Positions 11,335-23,568 are shown, numbered from the stretch's first letter. The stretch is DNA of 64,000 nucleotides from Saccharum officinarum (GCA_020631735.1 CM036201.1:79522502-79586501); one strand, 5' to 3'. A program made the numbers and translations. Notes: generated by a model not told the origin, from the sequence alone.

Positions 11335-12725
11335 ACTGAAACGACCTCAATTTCCGTGAAGGGAAATCCACAGAGTCGAAGTGTAATAAGACCGTGGTAG
11401 ATCTTATTTCCCAAATTCCAGTCAAATATCACATCCATACAACGATAATATCAGAGTACAAAAAGTGTGGAATTACGTAAATTATTACTTCACCGCATTG
11501 GCGAAAACAAAAGTAGCAGACATTCTGAACAGCATGAGGAAAAGATCGCCAAACTCGAGCGTAGGCACGAACCCCTCAACCGTCAAACTCCTCAATGCTA
11601 AACTCCTCAGCAGAACCTGTGTGCCAAAAATTTATCAGTATAATTTGTACTGGCCACTCCCATCCCTATGAGCATTGCTTTGTGGATTTGGATGCAACAT
11701 GGTTGTATTCAAAAGAAACCTATAGGGTTGGGGTTTCCTATGCTTTAGCATATCAAGTGTATAACATAGTTGATCAAGTTTTAACACCATTTCCACACTC
11801 ATTCCTCTCTATTCGCTTTTCTGAACCAGGTTTCGATCCTAGGATCAACATACCACCATCTTCACTCCATCACCACACCATCGCTCAGTCGACAGGCCAA
11901 CTCCCTCTCGGCACTGTCTCAAGGCCCGTAGCCCCTGGCTACGACCGACACTATATCACGGGAGAAGAAGAGAAGGAGTCATCTCACTATCTGGTTTAAG
12001 CAAAACCCAGGAAAGGTCCATAGCCGACGAGTCAGCACATGTATCGATCGATCAACCATACACTCTACAGAGGTTTTACATAACCACAAGATCCGCCTTC
12101 CTTGCTGACCGTCGTCAACTGGGCTAATTTCGGCTGCTTGCTAGCCTAGGATATTGCCACTCTACCATTCAGCCCTGGTTCACCCCAAGTCAAGTCTGGG
12201 GTGGCTGAAACTGTGAGTCATGAGCCGGGTCCACAAGGTCTCAATGAAGTCTCAGAAGGGTGTGGGGAAAATCCTCCGCGCCCCGTACCTCCTTACACTG
12301 TCCGCTATCAACCTAGCAGTAGTGGCAAAATCCTACCAAGTAGTCCAGCCGTCCCGCACCATATAGGGCGAGTGGTACGTAAGGCTTCCCGGTGAATCTG
12401 AGTACTAGTAGGTCCTTAGGGATGACCAAGCCAGAATGTCTCCATCAGGGTTCCCATTTACCATGCCACCACAGCACCTCCATCCCGGGCTCCACCCATC
12501 ACAGGTTCACACCCAGGTCACCTCATATACCATTTACCCACCACAGGTATTCATTTCCAGGGGTGCCTAGGTAGCATCCCATAGTAGGACTTGCCCCAGG
12601 CTCATCGTATACTCCAACTTGGTCGACACAACCTTCACCCTCCACACACCCAAGTCACACACGCAGCACTCTCTCCATAGTCCTGGTAACACTAGTTTCC
12701 ACCATGCACGTAGTATAAGCGTAGT

Positions 12726-13540
12726 TGTTGACATCGTTTTTAGCACGTGTCAAGATGGTCAGGAAGGGCTAATCAGCAGAGGAAAGATTATTGTGTAGAT
12801 TGATAGCTGATGAAAATGAGTTTGCTTATGAGTGGTAGCGGCGTATGGGTTCAAATTGAAATGTTGCCAATAAGGTTAAGAGTATTATTGCCGATGCCGA
12901 TGAAAGATGGTTTGAAGACTGCTGCCGATGAAACAGAGAATGTACCGATGGAAGGAACTTGAAGGCTACTGCCGATGGAACAGGGATTGTGCCGATGGAA
13001 CAGGGATTGTGCCGATAAAAAGGAGGTCGATGAGAATACCATCGTGACTGAGGCGGACTATGGAATAAGATAGGAGTTAATTTCCTTATATACGTTTATT
13101 AGAGTCTGAGTTGTATCAAAGTCATGTGTTTCCATAGATTTGGATTTAGTGTCCTAGTCGTATTTGGTTACGTTTCTGTAGATCAGGATATAAATATAGG
13201 GTGAAGGGCAATGTAAAAAAAGAGATCAATCAATACATCAAAAACAGCTTTTTATTCTTATTTACATCTACTTTCGATGACTTCGTCAATTTGCATATTT
13301 TTCTTTTTTACGAGTTCTCATCGATTCGGCGAGTTGCATTGCTCCAGTGCAATCTTCGGCGATCCTCGAGTTCCGCGTGAGTATCTCTTGGCCGTGACTT
13401 TCGGGCGTATCGCTGTTGTCAGGACCAAAGTGCTCGTATCTTCATCCTTGTCGATTAACAGGTCAAATCGACTGGCACGCTTTGGATATCGATTTCGGGT
13501 ATTAGCCCTTTGTGTTTGCAGATCTACTTTTGCATCAACA
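12726..13540 (+). repeat. E2 5' LTR (815 bp)
   Basis: TG...CA termini and near identity to 22774-23568. It has one extra 20-bp unit (the repeat around GATGGAACAGGGATTGTGCC near 12970-13010, twice here and once in the 3' LTR). A TATA-like ATATAAATATA lies near 13190. Confidence 0.93.
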
Positions 13541-13547
13541 CATCTTT

Positions 13548-13560
13548 TGGCACGCTCGGT
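13548..13560 (+). other. E2 primer-binding site (probable)
   Basis: TGGCACGCTCGGT lies seven bases after the 5' LTR. A similar TGGCACGC-type site is, to my knowledge, common in Tat-type grass elements. I do not assign the tRNA. Confidence 0.6.
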
Positions 13561-13578
13561 GGGATAAATCTAGTCAAG

Positions 13579-16500
13579 ATGCTTAATCCTGAGATCGATG
13601 CGGGGAACATCATCGCGGTAACAGAAGAAGATCTTAAGAAAGATCAGAAGCAGGCTATGGAGAGGGCTATAGAAGAATACAGACAGCTCTGCTTGAAGTC
13701 ATTCAGTTTGAACAAAAGTGAACAAGTCATCTAGAAGCAAGACTTGACATTGCCTCGGCAAGTTACCTTTGATTCTAATCCGGGTAAACTTCAAGAGATG
13801 GTTAATTCTGCAGTGAATCATGCTTTAATTAATCATTCCAATGTGCTGTCCAATACTGTTCATAATGCTGTGATTCGAACTTTCAAAGAAGGGCAAGCGT
13901 CATCTCGTTACGTTGGGCCTGCTTATCATCAACCAGAATCAGCATCTGCTATTGCTCCATCAGCTCCCCCGGCCGTTGCGGGTATAGAGATTTCTTCTCT
14001 TCCATTATTAGCAGGTTTATCTAACGTACAGTCTACACCGATGCGTCCAGATTCAACATTATCAGAACAAGTTCAGCTTAATACAGATCTATCAGCATCG
14101 GCTTTATCAGGTCCTGCACCACAGAATAATCAGACTCCTGCTAATTGGTGGGGATATGGTATGCCTCCAGAGCCATCTGTTTTTAACCATGGATCACCTC
14201 AAGTGTTTGATACAACGGGAAAAGCTCCTATGCTATCGGCCGGTTCACCGATAGCTCAAGTACCCCAATATACTACAGCAACTACTGTACAACCAACTCT
14301 AGGAGGTTTCCAGGTGTCTTTGGGTCAAACATCTAGTTCAAGTCCATCGGCAAATTTGTTACCGATGCAACAGAAGGCTCCAATCGTAAGTCAACCTGGA
14401 GTCCAGGTTTTACCTCAAGTTAGTTGTAATTATCCGGCAATGACAACAAGTTACCAACCATCGGCAAATTTTGTACCGATGAACGCTAATAATTGGCCAG
14501 GGCAGTTTCCCACTCAACATTCAGTTCAGCCAAATCAGCAAGCCACAGGTGTTCATCAAGGTCACATGCATGCTGGTTTTCAGAATCAAGCATCGGCAGC
14601 TCAACCGATAAACCCTTTTCAGCAGGTTAATGGACCACAGACAGTGACAAATATGCCAATTGCTGGAGATCGTGGGCCACAAAGGAATGCAGAAGGGTAT
14701 CAGCAAGTACCTCTAGTGGAGATTCAACCATGTCATCAACAAGATGTTGATGCTTTTTGGGCCGATAAAATAGCAGAAATTATGAAGGATCAGTTTGGGA
14801 TCAAGCCCAAAGTTAATACCTATTCTTATCGGACTCCGCATCCTCCGGCATATGATTTAATTCCTCTCTCAAATTGTTACAAGGTGCTAGATTTCACTAA
14901 GTTTTCTGGGCAGGACGATACATCAACCATGGAGCATGTTAATCGTTTTATTATTCAATGTGGAGAGGCAGCTTGTAGAGATGAATTGAGAGTTCGTTTG
15001 TTTTCATCATCTCTATCTGGATCAACATTTATATGGTTTATCTCACTACCACCAAATTCTATTATTACTTAGGCTAATCTGGAAAAGCAATTTCATAAGT
15101 ATTTCTTTGCTGGAGTTCATGAAAAGAAGCTTACCGATTTGGTAAAGATGAAATAGCGCAATGATGAATCGGTAGAAGGCTTTGTGGAAAGGCTACGAGA
15201 TGTAAAGAACAAATGTTATAGCCTGGTGTTGGATGATCGGCAGCTTGCCGATTTGGCCTTTCAGGGATTGTTGCCACACCTTAAGGACAGATATGCTTCT
15301 CAGGAGTTCGAAAGCCTAAGTCATCTAGTGCAAAGAATTTCTGATCAAGACACTAGGGTTTTTGAACCTAAAAGGAATTGGAATAAGAAAGTTTCATTTG
15401 TCGAAGAAGTAGAAGATTCTGATTCGGATGAAGAACCAGTTATCGGTTTTGCTGAGTGGGTTAAGAATAAAAAGCCGATATCTTGTCCCTTTGGTCACAA
15501 AGAGCCAGAGAAGTTTACTTTCGACGTCACCAAAGCCGATAAGATATTTGATCTTTTGCTTCAGGAGGGCCAGATTAAGTTGTCACCTAATCATGTGATC
15601 CCATCGGTAGAAGAGTTGAAGCATATGTTGTATTGCAAATGGCATAATGCAACTTCACACAGTACAAATGAGTGCAAAGTATTTAGACAACAATTACAGT
15701 TAGCTATTGAGTCTGGGAGAATAAAATTTGGCAATTCCAAGATTCAGAAGCCGATGAAAATGGATCAACATCCTTTTCCAGCAAATATGTTGGATACTGA
15801 AGGTAAAATTAAGGTGTTGACATCGGAAGCTGCTAAAAAGAATGCATCAGTAGATCCCCAACATCGGATAACTACCAATGATGCAAAAGGCAAGGGGCTA
15901 TTAACAGAAGGTGGCAGTTCTGCAAAGCCTCCTCGATCTGGCATCATGATTACTCAACAAAGACAACAGGAAGACTAGCGTCAGTGAAGGGACCGATATC
16001 GACAACAGCAAGAGGAAAGACGTCAAGAAGAGTGGAATCGGCATAAGGATCATTGGAATTGTCCGTTTTTTATTCATTGTTGGGAGGAAGGTATTAAGTT
16101 ACCTACTGTTGAAGATTGCCCAGAGTGCAATGGTTATTATGGAGTTGATCGTCCTATAAGAAGATTTCAATCTGGTAATCAAGGTTTGTCCATTAATGAG
16201 CTGATCAGAAGGAGAGCATCAGTATATGATCGGCTGGGGGGCAGGCTCAGTGTACATGAAAGGCTTGGTAAACACGTTGCATATTTTCCGAGAAACCAAG
16301 AGGAACTTGAAGAGATAGCAAATGCAAGAGTTCCTGATGAAGAAATATTTTACAGGGATCCTAATATACGTCATGTGGAGACAACCAGGACCTATCAGCC
16401 AGTGTGGAAAACTAAACTTCCTCAATGGTGTCCAGAGGGTTTGACAAAGACACAGAAGAGGAAAATGCAGCGAGAGCGTCAAAAAGACTTTTACCAAGAA

Positions 16501-17247
16501 GGAAGTCCCTCCAATGAGAAATCTGGTAATCAGCAGTGGCAGATAAGGCACAAAAATAAAGGCCCATCGGCAGATGTCAATATGGTGTTTATGTTACCGA
16601 TGAAATTTTTGGCTCTATCTGATAGCGAAGAAGAAGTTTTTTTCTCTGACCAAATAGCTCAATTAACACTAGATCCAATGATGACTATTTTTGAGAAGCC
16701 TGCCGATGATGAGAGACAACACCTCAAGGATTTGTTTGTAAAAGGCAGAGTTGATGGGCAGCCTGTATCTAAGATACTTATTGATGGAGGAGCTGCAATT
16801 AATATTATACCTTATGTGATGTATCAGAAGCTTGGTAAGGGAGATCAAGACTTAACTAAGACTGATATGATGCTAAAGGACTTTGAAGGCAATGTATCAC
16901 CAGCTAAAGGGGCAGTGTGTGTTGAATTGACCATCGGCAGTAAAACCTTACCGACAACTTTCTTTGTTATTAATGGCAAGGGTGCATATAATCTGCTTTT
17001 AGAAAGGGATTGGATTCATGCTAATTGTTGTGTTCCTTCTACAATGCATCAATGTCTTATACAATGGGTTGGAGACAAAATTGAAGTTGTTCCTAGTGAT
17101 TCTTCTTATATCATCGCATCGGCAGAATCAGACACTTATGAGCGAACTAGGTGCATATCAGGAGAAGCTTGGGAAAAAGAGTTCCTCAAGGTTGCCGATT
17201 ACGAAATTCTACCGATCCAAGCAGTCGGTTCTGAAGAAGAGTTTTAA
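13579..17247 (+). pseudogene. E2 gag-protease frame
   Basis: One frame runs from ATG at 13579 to TAA at 17245-17247. A Q/P/S-rich low-complexity region (about 13950-14700) precedes the capsid domain (FSGQDDTSTMEHVNRFI, then GFVERLRDVKNKC, LADLAFQGLLPHLKDR). A zinc-binding segment with cysteines and histidines follows (YCKWHNATSHSTNECKVF). The protease active site near 16770-16800 reads ILIDGGAAINIIP, a Tat-like DGGA in place of DSGA. In-frame stops at 13732, 15070, 15154, 15976 and 15985 break it. The product would form the particle and process the polyprotein. The terminal TAA overlaps the pol ATG (TAATG). Confidence 0.87.
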
Positions 17248-20200
17248 TGGATAGATTTGCCGATGATGGAAAATTAGGTCAAGGATTTACATCGGCAGAT
17301 GATTTAATAGAAGTAGATATTGGTGAAGGCGATGGGCCAAGGCCCACTTTTATTAGCGCTAAGTTAAATTCTAAGTGTAAACAGCAACTAGTTGATTTGT
17401 TAAAGGAATATAAAGATTGTTTTGCTTGGGATTATACTGAAATGCCTGGGTTAGACCGATCTATAGTTGAACATCGGTTGCCTATTAAATCTGGATTTCG
17501 GCCACATCAGCAGCCGGCACGCCGCTGCAATCCTAATATACTTCCTGATATTAAGGCCGAAATAACTAAATTAATTGAGGCAAAGTTTATTTGGCAGTGT
17601 CGATATGCAGAGTGGATTTCTAATGTGGTTCCTGTATATAAGAAAAATGGGAAACTTCGTGTTTGTATTGATTTCAGGAATCTCAATAAGGCCACACCGA
17701 TGGATGGTTACCCAATGTCGATTGCTGATTTGTTGATTGATGCTGCAGCAGGGCATCAGATTATCAGTTTCATGGATGGTAATGCAGGTTATAATCAAAT
17801 ATTCATGGCTGAAGAAGATATTTCTAAGACTGCTTTTAGATGTCCAGGACATGTGGGATTATTTGAGTGGATAGTTATGACATTTGGTTTGAAAAATGCC
17901 GGTGCTACTTATCAAAGAGCTATGAACTTTATTTTCCATAAATATATCGGCACGTTGGTGGAAATCTACATTGATGACATAGTAATTAAGTCTGGAGACA
18001 TCACAAAGCATCTAACCGATCTACAGAAGATATTGGAGTGCACAAGAAAACATGGATTAAAGATGAATCCTAATAAATGTGTATTTGGTGTATCGGCATG
18101 ACAATTCTTGGGTTTTATGGTGCATCAGCGGGGTATTGAAATTAGTAAAAAATCTATTGAGGCAATCAACAAGATTGTTGCTCCTGCCGATAAAACTGAA
18201 TTACAATCCTTGATCGGTAAGATTAATTTCATCAGAAGATTCATATCTAATTTGTCGGGTAAGATCAAGGCTTTCAGTCCATTATTGAAATTGAAAGCCG
18301 ATCAGGAATTTAAATGGGGGGATGAACAGCAGTTAGCCTTAGATGAAATTAAGAGTTATTTAACAAATACTCCAGTGTTAGTTTCACCCTAACATGAAAA
18401 ACCTTTCAGATTGTATTTATCAATTGAAGATACTGTTATCGGTTCAGCTCTTATTCAAGAATTTGAAGGAAAGGAGCGTGTTATCTATTATTTGAGCAGA
18501 CGGTTAATAGATGCTGAAACCAGGTATTTGGCCATTGAGAAATTATGTCTATGTTTATACTTTTCTTGTATTAAGCTGAGACATTATTTACTATCGGCTG
18601 AATGTACTGTCATATGCAAAGATGACGTGGTCAAGTATATGCTGTCAATGCCGATACTGAATGGTAGGATTGGTAAATGAATTTTAGCATTATCAGAATT
18701 TGACCTATGTTATGAATCGGCTAAGGCAGTTAAAGGACAGGTTATGGCCGATTTCGTTACTCAACATTGCAACACGGTGGATTCTCTGGAAATTGCTCCG
18801 TGGACACTTTTCTTTGATGGGTCTACTTGTGGTGAAGGGGCAGGCATTGGTATCGTATTAATTTCCCCTTAGGGGAAGAAGTATGAGTTCTCATTGCCGG
18901 TGCTGTTGAAGTATCGACAAACAATCAAGCTGAGTACCAAGCCCTGATAAAAGGGTTAGAATTGCTCAAGGAAGTACATGCTGATGCTGTTGAGATCTTT
19001 GGTGATTCTATGTTAGTTATAAATCAGTTGACTGGGATTTATGAATGCCGAAGTGAAATTCTAATTTCATATCATGAAAAGTGTTTGAGATTATTAAAAG
19101 GGTTCAGGAGTTTTCATCTGGAACATATTTCTCGGATGCATAATAAAGAGGCTAAGCTATTGGCTCAGCATGCTTCAGGATATCAACCTGTTCAAGAAGT
19201 ATTAATATCAGCAGCTGATACCGATGACTGGAGGAAGGAAATTATTGATTATTTAAAGAATCCATCTAAAAAGGTTGAAAGACGTATAAGGTTCCAAGCT
19301 ACCAAGTATGTACTCCTCGATGATGAATTGTATTACCGTATCATAGATGGAGTTTTACTCAGGTGTGTTAGCATAGAGGAATCAAAAGGCCTGATGGGTG
19401 AAATTCATGAAGGAGTATGTGGGGCTCATCAGTCAGCCTTCAAGATGAAATGGATGATCAGAAGAAATGGATATTATTGGCCGACCATTCTTGAAGATTG
19501 TTTTAAATATTTTAAAGGATGTCAGGAATGTCAGAAATTTGGTAATATTCAAAGGGCACCCGCATCGGCTATGAACCCTATAATTAAGCCTTGGCCGTTC
19601 TGGGGTTGGGCTATTGATCTCATCGGTCAGATTTATCCACCATCGAGTAAAGGGCATAAGTTTATTCTGATTACTACCGATTATTTCACAAAGTGGGTTG
19701 AAGCAATTCCTTTAAAAAAGGTGACATCGGCTAATATGATTGATTTTGTGAAGGAGCATATTGTTTACCGATTTGGCATCCCTCAAACCATCACTACCGA
19801 TCAGGGTACTATGTTTACATCGGGTGAATTTGATGAGTTTGCTATAGGAATGGGGATTAAAGTTTTGAATTCTTCACCGTATTATGCCCAGGCTAATGGT
19901 CAGGCTGAAGCATCTAATAAAGGAATTATCAAGCTCATTAAGCGCAAGATTAAAGAGTATCCTAAGAAGTGGCATACAATATTAAATGAAGCTTTGTGGT
20001 CATATTGGATGGCGTGTCATGGTGCAACCAAGGTAACACCTTATCAGTTGGTGTATGGACACGATGCAGTCTTACCTTGGGAGATTAAAATTGGTTCTAG
20101 GCGAATATGCTCTCAAGATCAATTGACAGCCGATGATTATGATATCCTTATGAAGGATGAGTTGGAAGATGTAGCAGGTCATCGGTTAAAAGTTTTAGTT

Positions 20201-20485
20201 AGCATCGAGGAGAATAAGAAAAGAGTAGCTAGATGGTATGACAAGAAGGTGAAGGTAAAGGAATTTGTCGATGAAGAATTGGTTTGGAAGTTGATTTTAC
20301 CGATTGGGACTAAAAGTTTTAAGTTTAGCAAATGGTCACCTAATTGGGAAGGTCCATATCGGATAAATCAATCTGTTCCTGGTAATGCATATATTCTTGA
20401 AACTCTTGAAGGAGTTGTATTTCCCAGAGCATTAAATGGAAAATATTTAAAGAAATATTACCCTAGTATCTGGATGGATGCATAA
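17247..20485 (+). pseudogene. E2 pol: RT, RNase H, second RNase H, integrase
   Basis: RT begins after ATG at 17247, with VCIDFRNLNKATPMDGYPM and catalytic YIDD near 17970. The first RNase H follows (about 18405-18680). A second, archaeal-type RNase H lies at about 18800-19160: WTLFFDGST, then TNNQAEYQAL and GDSMLVINQL. Integrase has an HHCC motif (GVCGAHQSAF ... CQECQKFG) and DDE residues in WAIDLIGQI, TTDQGTMF and GQAEASNKG. Stops lie at 18099, 18390, 18678 and 18870, and a frameshift lies near 18890-18950 inside the second RNase H. The integrase part is open for 507 codons. The lesions make this copy dependent on others. Confidence 0.9.
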
Positions 20486-20552
20486 AAGAGTAATTGCCGA
20501 TAACAATCCTATCGGCTAGAGTCAAAATAAAGTATCAATCATTGCTGATGCG

Positions 20553-22337
20553 CTAATTTAACAAAGCTTGGATAGCCGATATCGCACGCAGGCAAATTTC
20601 ATCGGTTTCTTTTAATTCCTTGGCATCTTCATCGGCACTTCCTTCCACAGGCTTGAGTTTCTTCTTAAGGACCAAGGCCTTGCGAGCTTGGACGTCTCGT
20701 TCTTGCTGAAAGGCCTTGATAGCGTCAGGAAGCTGGTCTTCTTCTTGCTTGGCTTGAGTCAGGGCTGTTTCAACCTTTTCCAGTTCGGCTAGCAGAGCTG
20801 CCCTTTTTGCCGATAGGTCTAAGATTTTCTGTTTAAGATCAGCACCGGAGGCTTGCAAGTTGCCGATGCTTTTGTGCTTCTCATCGGCAGTTTGCTTCAG
20901 CTGCAGCATTTCTTCCTTAAGTTGAGCCTGAGCTGCTCTGTCGGCAATACGATGAACAATTTTTTGATATTGAAGTTGTCTGCTCTCCAGATGGACTGCT
21001 GGGAAGATGGTTTCTTCAACATCGGCAGGGACTTGGTCACGGATTGTTTTGAAGATGGTCCTTGCAGGGTCTGAATCGATCACCAGTTGAGCAGTATTTT
21101 GTTGCAGCAGATTCAGGAGAACTTCTAGTTTGCCATAGGTATCTGCCAATATTGTTCCCAATGCCAGGGAAGAACTCACCTCTTCTCCGTCATCATTGGA
21201 GACGTAGATAGCAAAAGAAAACAAGCTATCGAGAGAATCTTGTTCCTGTGAAATAAAGAGAGTTAGGAATCCTATTCGTGGTGTCTGGGGATATTATAAA
21301 CCAAACAGTTAATCGGTTTACCTGCTTTAGGGCAATTTCTTGAGCCTGGCTTGAGGGAGCGGCTTGAAAAGGATCATGCGAAGGATCGACAGAGGATGTC
21401 GATGGAATGTCTTTTACGACCTCATCAGTAGTCGGCCCTTGGGGTATAATGGCTGATGGTGTATCTTGTACAGAAGAAGCAGCTTGTTCAATTATATCAG
21501 TGGATCGATTGATAGGTGTTAGAGCGGATACAGGGGCTGGTGTAGATTTCTGTCGCTTTTGTTGAGCTTCAGCATCGATTAAAGCTTTGCGCTTTGTTTG
21601 GGCCTCAGCGACAATCGGCTGGGGGGCATCGACATGTGTTGATTGGGGAGCTTGCATGCTTGGTGTGCTTGCCGATGTGCCCGTTTGTTGCTGCAAAAAC
21701 GAGTATAAGATTGGATATTTAACAGAAAAATGTAAAAATAAGAGAATACCTCTGAAGGAGGTTGAAGGGTCTTCCACTTTTGCTTATTGATGAAACTGGA
21801 TCATCGGTCTGTTTCAGGGAAGATTAGTTACCAATATACATATAAAAGGAAGGAGAGAGACGAAAGTTAAAAGGAACTTACTGCATCGTCAGGAACAACA
21901 TAGTCGGGATCGATCATGTGCCGATATGTATGAACGGATGTTGAAAACAACTGTTCTTTCCACTCTTGCCACCATTGCTTATATGACTCTGTGATGAAAG
22001 ACGCTGGTGACCATGCGGAGAGATCAACATTTGAAATATCGGCATCAGGAGCAAGTCTTACTACTCTACTCCATTCAGTTCCAGCTATAATAATTTCTCT
22101 GTGCTTAATCACATCGGCAAAGCATAGCTTGATTGGCAGTTGCCCAAAGGCTAATTGGCGAGACACTGCCGATGGATTGTAGAATTCATAAGTGATATGG
22201 GAATTCTTCCCGCTACCAAATGTGTTTACTGGGATTGCTCTGGTGGGTTGAGGATGCGCAGTTAGCGTTGCCGCCGGAGAGAGAATGCCAAAGGTTGCAA
22301 TTTGAAGGTAGAAGATGAGCAGTTCGGAGAAATCTAT
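20553..22337 (-). pseudogene. Antisense gene of E2, apparently spliced, between pol and 3' LTR
   Basis: Four minus-strand open blocks join in one phase: 22337-21882, 21782-21750, 21690-21322, 21245-20553. The junction 21321/21246 is a 76-bp intron with GTAAAC donor and TTTCACAG acceptor. The first donor is GTAAGT at 21881-21876. The middle junctions are less certain (59-bp and 99-bp introns). The N-terminal block (IATFGILSP, YEFYNPSAVSRQLAFGQLPI, SYKQWWQEWKEQLF) resembles the C-terminal part of plant-mobile-domain-like proteins found in Tat additional ORFs. The second half is Q/P/S-rich and the last block a long coiled coil, ending at TAA 20553. No good ATG is seen at its 5' end, so the start is unresolved and it may be degenerate. 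Function unknown. Confidence 0.65.
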
Positions 22338-22343
22338 TTATAG
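22334..22343 (-). promoter_or_regulatory. TATA-box match on the antisense strand of E2
   Basis: CTATAAATAG on the minus strand is a perfect plant TATA consensus and lies at the upstream edge of the antisense open frame. It is a candidate promoter for that gene. It also contains the stop codon that bounds the frame, so the start of translation must lie elsewhere or be lost. Confidence 0.4.
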
Positions 22344-22757
22344 GCCATTTGGGGTAGGGGTATTCTTGACTTATCTCTATGCCGTACGCGGATGGATCGA
22401 GGTGGTTCAGATAGATATGGTAACTGTTCACATGACAATCAAGGGATTGTACAGAAGATTTGATGGCATGGCAAGTAGTCATGACTTGAAGGATATTTTG
22501 ATACAGGATCTTTCAGTTCTAAAATGGTGATGTTGCTGTGATAAGATCTTGCCGATGGATTGTTATTTTGATATCTCAACCGTAATTGAGGCAAAAAACA
22601 GTTGGAAAATGTGCGATATTTACCGAGATACATGGATTAGATCTAGATTTGATTAAATCTGGTAACAGATCATGTTATGCTTGGAGAATGGGTTGAAAAA
22701 TAGGTAATAGCGGGCATTATCTGGAGTAAATTTCAGAGCATCAATATCTTATACTCC

Positions 22758-22772
22758 GAAATTGGGGGGCAT
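22758..22772 (+). other. E2 polypurine tract
   Basis: GAAATTGGGGGGCA lies just before the 3' LTR start at 22774, the expected priming site for plus-strand synthesis. Confidence 0.8.
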
Positions 22773-22773
22773 G

Positions 22774-23568
22774 TGTTGACATCATTTTTTAGCACGTGTT
22801 AAGATGGTCAGGAAGGGCTAATCAGCAGAGGAAAGATTATTGTGTAGATTGATAGCTGATGAAAATGAGTTTGCTTATGAGTGGTAGCGGCGTATGGGTT
22901 TAAATTGAAATGTTGCCAATAAGGTTAAGGGTATTATTGCCGATGCCGATGAAAAATAGTTTGAAGACTGCTGCCGATGAAACAGGGAATGTACCGATGG
23001 AAGGAACTTGAAGGCTGCTGCCGATGGAACAGGGATTGTGCCGATAAAAAGGAGGTCGATGAGAATACCATCGTGACTGAGGCGGACTATGGAATAAGAT
23101 AGGAGTTAATTTCCTTATATACGTTTATTAGAGTCTGAGTTGTATCAAAGTCATGTGTTTCCATAGATTTGGATTTAGTGTCCTAGTCGTATTTGGTTAC
23201 GTTTCTGTAGATCAGGATATAAATATAGGTTGAAGGGCAATGTAAAAAAAGAGATCAATCAATACATCAAAAATAGCTTTTTATTCTTATTTACATCTAC
23301 TTTCGACGACTTCGTCAATTTGCATATTTTTTTTTTTACGAGTTCTCATCGATTCGGCGAGTTGCATTGCTCCAGTGCAATCTTCGGCGATCCTCGAGTT
23401 CCGTGTGAGTACCTCTTGGCCGTGACTTCCGGGCGTATCGCTGTTGTCAGGACCAAAGTGCTCGTATCTTCATCCTTGTCGATTAACAGGTCAAATCGAC
23501 TGGCACGCTTTGGATATCGATTTCGGGTATTAGCCCTTTGTGTTTGCAGATCTACTTTTGCATCAACA
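22774..23568 (+). repeat. E2 3' LTR (795 bp)
   Basis: TG...CA termini, followed by the target duplication GTAGT. About 15 substitutions from the 5' LTR by eye, near 2 percent. At a commonly used grass LTR rate this would mean an insertion younger than about one million years; that date is inference. Confidence 0.93.

Larger units (their letters stand above)
12726..23568 (+). mobile_element. E2: Tat-lineage Ty3/gypsy retrotransposon, full length
   Basis: This 10.8-kb element starts TGTTGACATC and ends GCATCAACA. It is flanked by GTAGT at 12721-12725 and 23569-23573, and lies within the E1 right LTR. The order is LTR, primer-binding site, gag, protease, RT, RNase H, second RNase H, integrase, antisense gene, polypurine tract, LTR. 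The second RNase H and the antisense gene between pol and the 3' LTR are traits known from the Tat lineage (for example Grande). Every large frame has stops or a frameshift, so this copy is defective. The two LTRs differ at about 15 sites plus one 20-bp repeat unit. Confidence 0.93.
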
